Made by a program: the position numbers and the translations under genes | Notes under the pieces: model-generated | Told to the model about the DNA's origin: nothing | Databases searched by the model: none | Seen by the model: the letters and a program-made list of their open reading frames with translations, nothing else | Shown here: piece after piece, positions 50,901-61,423 of the stretch | Position numbering within the stretch: position 1 is the stretch's first letter | How the letters are laid out: each line of letters begins with the position of its first letter | Source: Rhynochetos jubatus | Lineage: Eukaryota > Chordata > Aves > Eurypygiformes > Rhynochetidae | NCBI GenBank assembly: GCA_027574665.1 | Contig: CM050656.1 | Location: 16,009,501 to 16,073,500, forward strand | Length of the DNA stretch: 64,000 nucleotides | Direction: 5' to 3'

Positions 50901-52506
50901 AAAGAGCTGACAATCACAAACGTAAGAGCTGGAAAGGAGAAGGGAAAGGCACAGCAGCTGAAAAGAGGGGTGACTGTGTTGGCAGTAAACCTGTGACTTC
51001 TGTCTCCTGTGATGATTGTAAGCCTGACTGACAAAATGCAGATCATGTAGCACCTATGGGGTTCTTTTTAAAGATTTTTACCTATGAAGCCCTTCAAAGA
51101 TCACACAACACGTTGAAATTTGAGATTTCTTCCTGCCTCTGTGTTCTTCCTTCCCTCTCTTCCATTGAGCTGGCTGCAAAGGTTAAAAACTTGTCTCACC
51201 TCCCCTGAAGGCAACCAGCAAAAGGGAACCTCAAAAAAGGCTTTAAAATCCTCATACTTTAAAATGTATTAACTGTTAAACTTTGGCTTTGTTCAAACAT
51301 TTTTTACATACGCATTTTCATGCATTATGGAAGTTTGGAAGTCTAGCTTTACATACTTAATATTTAACCTTCCAGGCATATTTTTGACTTCTTACCCTTT
51401 CTAAGTGGGTGTTAATTCATACTAGTCAAGAGGGCATGAACTTGAACAGAAGATCTCTTTTCCAATGTTATTTTCCCCAGACCTTTCAAAGATAAGGTTA
51501 GATATATGTGTCTGATCCAAATGTGGTGCAAGCAGTTAATGGCCCTCAAAGCACTAGTATAGCACCTTGAAGCCAGAGTTGATGAACTGAAGAAGCAGGG
51601 AAATACGGATGTCTACAGAAACAGTAAAGCAGTCCTGTATCAGAGGTGGCTATCCTTGCCATGCAGCAGGGAACACAGCACATACAAGGGGAGTTGGGGG
51701 GAAGGTCACTATTTTAAACATATAAAATACAACAGAGAGAGAAGACAACACTGTAAAATCTACTTAAATCGATTATACCCCTGCAGATATAAGTCCAAAT
51801 GACAGAAAACAGAGATGTTAGAAGCATTATTGTGTTAATCATCTCTTCATCAGGGAAGTAACTCTGATTGCACAAAGTATTTTATCTAAGGTCTTTTCCT
51901 CATGTTTAAACAGTGACCTGTACAATGGCAGTATGGTCTGCAAATAAGGCTGCTGTGCATTGCTCTAGTCTGAATATTTTTCCTAAACATTATTTATTTT
52001 GAGCATTGTTCTAACATCTACAATCCCCAGCCATGAGGCAGGATCCCACTGAGAAAACCAAGTCTAATAAAACAGCAGTAACAGGCAACTTCAGTCCTTT
52101 GTTTATAAATTAGATCGCTTAATACTGTCACAGCCTGGAGATGTGCAGAACTCCATCTGTGCACGGCTTTGCAGTTGTGTGTGACCAGGTGCTTAACGCC
52201 TGAGCCATCATTTGCTGCCTTCCTGCAGCAGGGAGGGCCAGCAGGGAGCTCCCACTGCAACTTCTATGTAGCTTACCAGGGAGAACTAAAAAACGGGATG
52301 CAGCCCCTGTGGCTAAAACTTTTGGACAAATCCAACTGAACGTTCTGAGAGTCTAGGAAAGTCTAGAAGAGGGATTTTCAAACTGGCTGCTGTGGGAACA
52401 TTACTGCCTGCATTCATGGCCAACAAGAAGAGCAAAAAAAAGCTGATACAGAAAAATGGACCCAAAGAAAAGTAATTTTAATATTGAAAGCAAAAGATGT
52501 AAAATT

Positions 52507-52522
52507 AAAAAAAAAAAAAAAA
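52507..52522. repeat. A16 homopolymer run
   Basis: Sixteen A within the A-rich stretch AAATT-A16-GAATAAAAC. Simple repeat; no transposon body recognised upstream. Confidence 0.85.
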
Positions 52523-53554
52523 GAATAAAACTTAATTCTAAGAATCAACAGAACAGGGAGGCTGATACATTAAAATAATAGAAAATAAAGGACACCAGAA
52601 AGGGACAGAAACTAAGTCCAGAACACCTGAATTACTTTTGGGAGGAGACTGCACTGAGGTAATAACTGGCCCAAATACCTCTCTCTGGAGTAGAAGCAGG
52701 GTACACCTAATGTGTTAATGTCAGAGGTGTGTCTGAGACTGGGAGCTGTCTCTCTCTCATTTTCTTCTCCTGCAAGAGCAGACGTTTGGCAACGCAAACC
52801 CTTGTGGTGCTCCTTAGCACCTTGACAGGAAAGATACCCCAGTGGGTCTGTGAACCATTTTGGATTTCCTCCCTCCCTGGACACAAGACTACTCCAAGTT
52901 TGCAACTTACACGTCAATTAAACTTATTAAAAAAAAAAAAAAGGTTGAAAATGAAGAAATTTACTACCTACTCTCAAGATCAGACTGTTAGCTATATCAC
53001 TGGATACAAAAGGTCACAAGTAAAACCCAATTTTAGTCTAATCTTGCTTCAATTAAAGTTTTCTATTTACCAATGGAGTACTTTTCTAATTGATTACTCT
53101 TGTTACATTGCATTTCAAGATGTATTTGACACACTGAATGCAAAGGTTAAGGTTAGCAAATGATTGTCTCCTGAATGCCACTGCTGGTGACCCAAGAGGA
53201 TGTTAATTTTTAATTCCAGTCTGACATGCAAATATAAATGTTCTTGCTGGCTCTGCGACCTGCTGTTTTGGGTATCATCTCCACCCTAACATCTGTCAGT
53301 CAAAGATATATGTGCTCTCAAAAACCTGTTAGTGGCTTCTTTCTGATAATTTAGGGTGCAAAAGAGTTATTCCCCGTTTATGTCTGCCAACTGGCTGTAT
53401 ATCCTCGGTCTGATCTGTTCATTAAGTATAGGTTATTGACTCATTCATGGTAAATATCATGAGATTGGCAATACAGACTGCTTGGTTCATGACATTTCTG
53501 TAGGTTTCTGTACTAGTATACATGATACTTATAACGGTTATTTCTCGAGGGCAG

Positions 53555-53864
53555 GGCCTGAAGGGGGATCTTTTACTAGGGCCTGTAGTGACAGGACAAG
53601 GGGTGATGGGTTTAAATTGAAAGTGGGGAGATTTAGATTAGATATCAGAAAAAAATTCTTCACAGAGAGGGTGGTGAAATATTGGAACAGGTTGCCCAGA
53701 GAAGCTGTGGATGCCCCATCCCTGGAAGTGTTCAAGTGTTCAGGCTGGATGAGGTTTTGAGCAAACTGCTCTAGTGGAGGGTGTCCCTGCCCATGACAGG
53801 GGGGTTGGAACTGGATGATCTTTAAGGTCCCTTCCAACCCAAACCGTTCTAGGATTCTGTGATG
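53555..53864 (+). mobile_element. CR1 LINE 3' end with the last codons of ORF2
   Basis: 5'-truncated avian CR1. Its coding part, about 53560-53745, gives the familiar C-terminal end of the CR1 ORF2 protein (reverse transcriptase/endonuclease polyprotein), recognisable by [15 protein letters not shown] and [19 protein letters not shown]. The 3' UTR follows, with GACAGGGGGGTTGGAACTGGATGATCTTTAAGGTCCCTTCCAACCC-type sequence and an ATTCTGTGATGA terminus. Just after SLEVFK the frame departs from the usual ORF2 ending, consistent with decay. With no endonuclease or RT core it cannot move. Confidence 0.92.
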
Positions 53865-56800
53865 AGTCCCACAGTTCTTGTCCTCATGTTCCTCACAGGT
53901 TTCCTACCTATAAGACATGGGACGGTGAATGTCTGCTCCGGATACATATCCAGAACACAGTACAAAGTCTCTGCATTTGGGAATGAGAACATCTTCTCAG
54001 TAATAGTCATGTCCATAGATTAGGGTTGCTTACAGAGGAAATACATATGAAGTGCAATAGCACACAGAGGCAAGCGTATCTTCATGCAGATACCCTAAGG
54101 GAACGTCAGAATGAAATGGCTGAGCTGAACACAAAAAAAGACACCAACCTAAAATTATCTACTACTGCAGAAGTCTTGGAGGCATTGTTAATTTGTGTTT
54201 ATCCTTCATAAAGGTATTGGGGTGATTCTGGAAGCCAAGCACTAGTAATGTTATAAAAAAAAAAAAAAAGAAGGTGCTGAAACAACTGCAACAAGAATAA
54301 ATTACACATGTTAGGGACAAACAAGCACAGCTCCTACAAAGGAAGATGTGTCACTGTCATCTATTCAGCTCTTTGGGGATTGTAAACAAAACTGAAAGGA
54401 AGAAACAGCAAATATTTATATGGGTTTCTAAAGCTTTTGACAAAAGAAACTAGATCTTGAATTCAAACAATGTCATAGATAAGATACTGACTTAAAGACA
54501 AGAAAGTATAAATAAAGGAACAGTTTTCAATCTGATAACTAGATGGAATACAAACCTACTGGTTATTCTGTTTGAGGTTTTCTGAATTTATCTTGTAAAG
54601 TCTTCAAATTAGGAATCTGACTAACAAGACCTCCCTCTGGACTGGAATTTCCATATGCTCACAGGAGTGAAATTTAGATAACTACTTTTAATCTAAGATT
54701 TTATAGCTACTGAATTTTTGTGCTGATAAGGAGAAATCTCCTCCAGCTATGAAAGTCACCTTCCTCTTTTTGGAAGTATAGTGATGATAGCTCTTAAAAG
54801 TAGGGTGCAGAGGGGAGCAGATGGAGAGTGTAAGAAGTACTGCCAGTCATGGATCCAATAAACATTAGAAAAGGAGTTTTGAGGTTGATTCTAAGCCCTG
54901 AACATTATGGGGAAGACAAATGCTTAGGTAAAAACAATGCTAGAGACATCAGAGGTGTCATTTTTTTTCATTTTTAATCTTTTTTCAGTTTTTCAGATCG
55001 CCCTAGGTGTTACATGATTACACAAATATTGACCAAAGGGCATTGTGAAGAAGAAAGTAAACCAGAGCAAGCAGGGGTAACTGTGAACTGAACGAAGGAG
55101 ATACACGATAGGGGTGCCTCCAGTACTGTTCCTATTAATGCAGTAAAAAGGAGAAGATACACCTTGGATCTTTTACGACACGAAACTATTCGAAGGCATG
55201 CCTGAAACATTCACACTAGTCGTATGACTGTGTTGCACTTACCAGCAATACTCGCTATTGTACAACAGAAGTTTAAAACAGTCTGGAGTATATTTTGTTT
55301 CTCTGTCTATGCAACATCAAACATTTCTTTAAAGCACTCTCTCACTCAATAAGCCAACCCTTGAGACAGACTAAGACCATACTCCCAAAATAGGCAAAAT
55401 ATGCACACACTGGCAAGCTGTTCTCTGCATTAATATTTTGGCTTGTCACCTCCCTCAGCAATTGATAGTAACTTTAGAAAATAAGCTAACTGTTCTTTAC
55501 ACGTCTGGGTTTAACAAAGATCACTTATCAGAGCTTCATGACCAAATTAACGTAAGGTCTATCCCCTTCCCTAAGGCCCCTTCCCTGGCATTATCATTGC
55601 TGCTAATATTGTTAGTGTGAAATGGCCAATTCACATGTGTGCCATGTTTTGCACATTGCCTGAACCTGCTGGAACATGATTTTCGTAAGAATGATGAGAG
55701 TAATAAACATCTTCTGGCAGAGGCTTGCCAAAGCTGCACACATTTTACTCACACAGTAATGGGCCATAAAACTCTTAGAGAACTGCAGGAGAAAAGCAAT
55801 GTAGATACACATGCATAAATTAAAAGAAGAAATGTAAACTCAGTGGAACGCTACTCTTTTAGACATTTAGGAAAGGCACATATCGGGGGAGAAAACCACA
55901 TACATACTCAGTAGCACTCACAACAGTTAGAGAAATTAGTGTACTAGTTTCTAAAACTAGATTTTATGGGAGAGCTTTCAGTGATCCAGTCTCAGCAGTT
56001 ACCTCAACTGGATCCTATGTTTGAGCCCTTCCAATATAGGCTATAGCACTGTTGCAACAGCAACTATGCAGGCAGAAGAAAGTATTAAAATGTACTCTTC
56101 TACTAACCTATTACACAGATTACTTGTACTTTCACTGGATGACCAATAGGTGATCCACAGGATTTACTCTGCTTCACTAACCTTCCCTAAACTGTGCTGG
56201 AAGGGTTTCAGGTTTTTTACAGCCTATAGAGAAACGTAGAAATCATACGCCTTTTTTTGGAAAACCAGCCTGATGTCAGTTAAAGCTTTCCAATTTTCTT
56301 CTCACTAGCACTGAAAATCATCAGCAGTGTTAGAGATCACAACTGTGTCTTTGCTGCATACTGCTGAATGTTTTATGTACTAAGTGTGATGACAGCATGG
56401 GAAGTCCAATGCCACAGTAGCCTCCTTGTAGTCTTACTCCACCCCCACCCCCTCATTTTACTTACTTTTGGAAGAGCTGCTGCTAAATTGACATGGTCCT
56501 TCCAGAAGCACAGGTAATAGGAATTGCTGTCATGGAAAGCTAACTTTCTGGGATAAGGAGGTATCTGACAGCATTACATTATTGACACACAGCTGGATTT
56601 CCTCCAAACCAATGTCCAGTCAGAGTGAGAATAAAATAGTTGCGGATTTTCTAAAGCGGAGAGATTAAATTCAACATTTATACCAGAAAAATTCCACCAG
56701 CAGATCAGGAAGGTCTTGGTAACTTGTGTAAAACCCAAGAAAGAGTGGGGAAAAGACTTTAAGTGAAAACTCTGATCACCACTCTTAGTTATTCAGATTG

Positions 56801-57189
56801 CCTACTTACACACTGTCAGTGCAGCAGGGCAAGATTTTGCTTATCAAGGAACCAATTTGAAGCCTGAAATTGTCAAGTAATTGACATTCTGCATGCGGCT
56901 GCTGCTTCAAAGGGACTGGGGGACTGCAGCTCCTGGTGTTGCCAGCAGCATGTAGCAAGTATTTCTTGCATTTGCTGAGATGCTCTGAACAGGCAGAGAA
57001 ATGCTGACTGGCTAACGACTAAGGTAACTGGTGTACAAAACAGTTTCGCCTGCCATGAAGTTACTGACAGCAGTCTTTAGTGCACAGGAAAACAAAAGCC
57101 TTTTTTTTTTTCTTTCTCTTTTTAGGAAATTAATTTGGATCATGAAAGTCAGGCTTGTACTTAAACAGGTGTTGTGGTTTAGCCTTATC
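53865..57189. other. non-coding stretch, no gene seen
   Basis: No gene, RNA or transposon recognised. A-rich tract near 54255. Frames near 54026, 55010, 55438 and 55536 are under 70 codons and without motifs. A T-rich, acceptor-like pyrimidine run lies at 57103-57124 (ending TTTTTAG) but leads into sequence without coding character. Confidence 0.55.
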
Positions 57190-57546
57190 TGGCAAGACCT
57201 TATTGCAGCCTTCCAGTACCTGAAGGGGGCCTACAAGAAAGGTGAGGTGGGGGGTCTTTTTACAAGGGCCTGTAGTCATAGGACAAGGGGTAACGGTTTT
57301 ACGTTGAAAGTGGGTAGATTTAGATTAGATAGCAGGAAAAAATTCTTCACAGAGAAGGTGGTGCAGCACTGGAATAGGCTGCCCAGAGAAGTTGTGGACA
57401 CCCCATTCTGCAAGTGTTCAAGGCCAGGCTGGGTGAGGCTTTGAGCAACCTGGGCTAGTGGAGGGTGTCCCTGCCCATGGCAGGGGGGTTGGAACTGGAT
57501 GATCTTTAAGGTCCCTTCCATCCCTAACCATTCTATGATTCTATGA
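57190..57546 (+). mobile_element. CR1 LINE 3' end with the last codons of ORF2
   Basis: 5'-truncated avian CR1 starting near ACCTTATTGCAGCCTTCCAG, about 60 bp further into ORF2 than the copy at 53.5 kb. The translated part shows the CR1 ORF2 C-terminal signature ([32 protein letters not shown]) before the frame is lost at about 57405 by a small deletion near CCCATTCTGCAAGTG. The 3' UTR is intact to the terminal CATTCTATGATTCTATGAA. Non-autonomous and dead. Confidence 0.93.
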
Positions 57547-57649
57547 AGTGCTCTCAGGTTCTTGAGCAAAAGCAATCCCATGAACATGGTTGCCTTTGCC
57601 TGATGCAAGAGTAACGCAAACTGTTTTTTCCCCAACATACTTTTAATAT

Positions 57650-58420
57650 GTACTACAGGGACTTGATCTCCTTCTACAGTCCATAAAAGTTGTGATTGGG
57701 CAGGGCCAGCACAACTGACAGATCCTCTGGTGTTGACTAAGCAGGTACCTTGTGCTAAATGTGTGTACTAATTCTTGACAGTTCCACCCCCATGGCTCTC
57801 AGGGTGGTCTTTAACAGCCCATTGCACCGTTCGACCTTCCCAGAGGCAGGTGCATGGCAGGGGATGTGATACACCCACTCAGTGTGTGTACCCACACTGT
57901 GCTGAGCTCTTTGGCCCAAGTGTCTATGAGACTATTTCAGAAATTAGTCCCATTGTCTGATTCAATCCTTTCTGGGGTGCCATGTCATGATAGGATTCAC
58001 TTTTCAAGGCCCAGGATAGTATTTTGGGCAGTGGCATGGGACACAGGATATGTTTCCAGCCACCCGGTGGTTGCTTCCACCACTGTGAGCACATAGCACT
58101 TGCCCGGGTGAGTTTTGGGGAGTGTGATGAAGTCAACCTGCCAGGCCTCCCCATATTTATATTTCAGCCATCGCCCCCCACACCAAGGAGGCTTTAAACT
58201 CCTGGCGTGCTTAACAGCAGCACATGCTTCACATTCATGCGTAACCTGTACAATAGCATCCATGGTCAAATCCACCCCTCGGTCACATGCCCATCTGTAT
58301 GTTGCATCTCTCCCTTGATAGCAAGAGAGATATCAAGGTGTTACAGGCCCACTGCTCTATAGGCAGCTCACCTTTAAGTTGCCAGTCCAGAACGACCAGG
58401 AGCTCGTTCCTGCCTGAAAC
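57650..58420 (-). pseudogene. broken endogenous retrovirus pol fragment (integrase region)
   Basis: Read on the minus strand, this is the integrase part of a retroviral pol of the type found in bird endogenous retroviruses. The frame 57997-58275 shows the CxxC of the zinc-binding domain (residues 15-18, CEAC), then GGRWLKYKYGEAWQVDF, where Asp48 corresponds to the first catalytic residue, and ATTGWLETYP. The frame stops at 57997-57999 (TGA). The part matching the second catalytic Asp lies at about 57950-57968 in another frame, and that of the catalytic Glu near 57827-57841. Upstream (58340-58400) coding-like sequence continues in a different frame, with a TGA between. No protease, RT, gag, env or flanking LTR is attached. 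The exact ends are uncertain. This is an old, non-functional remnant. Confidence 0.85.
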
Positions 58421-60000
58421 CAGCACAACAGTATGAATTCTGAATCAAAAACAGTAAGCACATGGGACAAAAAAATGGTGGAAAACAAATTTTTGACTCT
58501 GAAATGAGTGTAATTAACAGGGCTTAACCAAACAACAGGATAGTCCCCATTCTCCTGTTCTGGTTCAGAGATGTGGTGTTCAGCCATGTCCTTCCTTCAT
58601 TGTTTCTGAACAGCTTTTAGTCCTTGCTATCTCCAACAGAATTTTGCTTCGAGAGTTTTTAACTAGTAGCGATTAGCAACAAGTCAGCCAAGTGACTAAT
58701 TCCTGGTGTAGAAACAAAGCAAATGTGCCACCTTCAATGAAAATTTGGGTAGGACACAAAAGGTTTTATTGTGGTTTGTATCTTCTTCCTTCTTAAATGT
58801 CGGCTATGTTAAAGTCCTATACCAAGTTTCACACCAAGCACTGCTAGAAAGAGGAACTATTCCACATATCTGTTTCCAAAACTTTCTCCAGCTGCCTAAT
58901 GGCATGTGTGTCATGGTCTCACATGAACTGTCAACTATCAACAAAATCTATATCTTTCATTGTACTTCTGCTGGGACTTGCCCTGTCTGGTTTTAATTTA
59001 TTTCTTTGCTCTTTCTCTTGTAATAAATTGAGAGCCATGCCACGTAGTAGAGGTGCATTCCTGTTTGACACAACCATGACCCTGAAACATGAGTTCTTCC
59101 ACGCTTACATGAACTCCTGGTCATGTCTTTTATTTCTCTTTTACATAACACAGTATTTTAAGAAGTTCAGTTATGACAACTGTGAAATATTTTCTTTAGA
59201 TCTATGGTAGATTCTGTCTTTCCAATCTATAGGTAGATTCTTTCTTTCAGGGCTCCTTTCAATATTATTCTTAGAGTGAAATCATATTAACATATGTTTT
59301 TCTGAAGTCCAGTATATATTTCTTTAACGTCTCCTGAAGGGTTTGTCTTAGTTCAAGATAGTATTACAAAGGAGTAATTATAACTGAAAGAACTGAAATA
59401 CCTTTACAATCATTCTAACTTTTATTCAATACTGACTACAAGGACAGTATTGCATTATTCTAATAACTTTTTCCCGTCCTCTTCTTTACTGAGATGTTCT
59501 GGGATCTTTAGCAAAGATAAAATTATGTCAGTCAACATTTTCCCTATGATAAGGCTTCACTTGCAATTTTCCAAAGTTTTATCTTTTTATTACATCTTTA
59601 AAAAAAAACCAACAACTATTAGAAACCAATATCTGTTGAAAAGTAGAAATGTTGGCAACAGTCCTCCAGAGAACCCAGTTTATCTTCTATGGGGCAAAAC
59701 AGCTCTGTAGTTTATGAGTTTTGCAGGTTCAGAAACAATTTCCTCAGAAGCTTTGGTATCCTACCCTGCAAAAACAGAATTCTTTTGGGGGTACTGTGAT
59801 AGGTAGTGCCATACACAGGAGTTTCCCAAAAATATATGTATCATCAAAAGTTATGTAATGGTTAAAAAAAAAAAAAACCAAAACAACCCACCATGCTTTG
59901 AGGTTTGCCAGACAGAATTAGTTGGGTATGACTAAAAATCTACCTGATCATTAACCATAAATTAACCATAATCTAATATCAAAATAAGGAAGAAACAGAC
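58421..60000. other. non-coding stretch, no gene seen
   Basis: No transposon or exon recognised. The frame at 58899-59210 (103 codons) is hydrophobic and chance-like. A direct duplication of ATTAACCATAA occurs at 59950-59971. An A run lies near 59863-59876. Confidence 0.5.
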
Positions 60001-60359
60001 TGTCATGATTTAACTCCAGTTGGCAACTGAGCACTACACAGCTGCTCGCTAACTCTCCCCTGTCTGCATGGGGGAAAGAATCAGAAAGTGAGAAAACTCA
60101 TGGGTTGAAATAAAGACAGTGTAATAGGTAAAGCAAAAGCTGTGCCAGCTGTGTTGCCTCACAACTTCTTGTGCACGCCCACTCTACTTGATAGTGGGCT
60201 GGTGTGAGGAGCAGAAAAGGCCTTGACTCTGTGTAAGCACTGCCCAGCAATAACTAAAACATCCCTGTGTTATCAACAGTTTCCAGCACAAATCCAAAAC
60301 ACAGCCCCATACTAGCTACAGTGAAGAAAATTAACTCTATCCCAGCCAAAACCAGCACA
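60001..60359 (-). mobile_element. solo LTR of an avian endogenous retrovirus, internally shortened
   Basis: Starts TGTCATGATTTAACTCCAGT and ends TCCCAGCCAAAACCAGCACA on the plus strand, the two ends of a common bird LTR family. An exact 5-bp target duplication, CAGAC, flanks it (59996-60000 and 60360-60364), so both ends are well fixed. The minus-strand orientation comes from my recollection that family members have TATA and ATTAAA signals in that direction. Here the hexamer position reads ATTACA. The central part, including the TATA region, appears deleted between TAATAGGTAAAG and CTGTGCCAGCTG, since 359 bp is short for the family. The internal retrovirus has been lost by LTR-LTR recombination. 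Confidence 0.88.
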
Positions 60360-60383
60360 CAGACTGACAATAAAAAGGAAAGG

Positions 60384-60398
60384 AAAAAAAAAAAAAAA
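60384..60398. repeat. A15 homopolymer run
   Basis: Purine-rich A tract in the 113-bp spacer between the two neighbouring LTRs. Confidence 0.85.
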
Positions 60399-60472
60399 GA
60401 AAAAAACCACACCTTTTTTCAGCATATCCTGTTTTGCTACACTATTAATATTTAATAATCATTATAACCACC

Positions 60473-61418
60473 TGTGGTGTGTAGACTCTGGCTGAATGCC
60501 AGGTGACCACCAACTCCCCTCCTCAGGTGGACAGGGGAGAGAAAATATAATGCAAGGTTTGTGTGCCGATATAAGGACAGGGAGATCCTTCAGCCATTAT
60601 CACCATGGGCAAAACAGACTCAACTTGAGGTAAATTAATTAAATTTATTACCAGTCAAGTCAGAGCAGAAGAGAGCTAAAACCAAATCTTAATATACCTT
60701 TGCCCCACCCATCCCTTCTTCCCAAGCTCAACTTCACTCCCACTCTTCTCTACCTCCTCCCCATGAGCAACGCAGAGAAACACTGATGGGGAATGAACTT
60801 CTCTGACACAACTCCTTCCCACGGGCTGCAATTCTTCACAAAGTGCTCCAGCATGGGTATGCCATGGGGTCACAAGTCCTGCCAGCAAACCTGTTCTAGC
60901 ATGGGCTCCTCTTTCCCTGCGTCCATAGGTCCTGCTAAGATCATGCTCCTGCGTAGACCTCCCACAGGATCACCACCTCCTTTGGGCATCCCCCTGCTCT
61001 GGCATGGAGTCCTCCCTGAGCTGCAGGTGGGTCTCTGCTCCCCTGTGACCCTGTGCAGGGCACAGCCACCCTCACCATGGTCTGCACCACAGGCTGCTGG
61101 TGAATCTCTGCTCTGGTGCCTGGAGCGTCTCCTCCCCTTCCTTCTCCACTGTCCTCAGTGTTTGCAGACTTGTTTCTCTGACATCTCACTCCTCAGCTGC
61201 TGCCATGCAGCAGGTTTTTTCCCTTCTTAAATACGTTATCCCAAAGGCACTACCACAGTCACTGATGGGCTTGGCCTTGGCCAGAGGTGGGTCTGTCTTG
61301 GAGCCGGGTGGCATTGGCTCTGTTGGACACAGGGGAAGCTTCCAGCAGCTTCTCACAGAATCCATCCTTATCCTCATAGCCCCTCTGCTACCAAAATCTT
61401 GCCATACAAACCAATTCA
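60473..61418 (-). mobile_element. solo LTR of an avian endogenous retrovirus, copy 3
   Basis: Third member of the ~1-kb family. Its plus-strand left end reads TGTGGTGTGTAGACTCTGG and its right end TACAAACCAATTCA. It is flanked by an exact 5-bp duplication, CCACC (60468-60472 and 61419-61423). On the minus strand it keeps a TATTTAAG TATA-like box (61226-61233) and AATAAA (60644-60649, about 170 bp from the 3' end). It has fewer ~45-bp repeats than copy 2 and is clearly more diverged from copies 1 and 2 than those are from each other in their middles. Frames of 82-145 codons on both strands are compositional shadows. No internal viral genes. Confidence 0.9.
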
Positions 61419-61423
61419 CCACC

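Larger units (their letters stand above)
44378..53554. other. long non-coding stretch, no gene seen
   Basis: No exon or transposon recognised. The 142-codon frame at 45637-46065 (+) and the 144-codon frame at 52729-53163 (+) carry no family motif. The second runs through a poly-A tract that makes a lysine run, so it is judged fortuitous. Contents include the TAAT-rich block 45100-45290, G20 at 47016-47035, (AC)7 at 47917-47930, and A runs near 49380, 50146 and 52507-52522. Confidence 0.55.

Noticed and set aside
52729-53163. 144-codon frame as a gene
   Set aside because: It runs through a poly-A tract giving a lysine run, and the peptide has no family motif.
57171-57190. TGTTGTGGTTTAGCC as an LTR start
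   Set aside because: Only about 15 bp resemble a bird LTR terminus before CR1 sequence begins. There is no LTR body.
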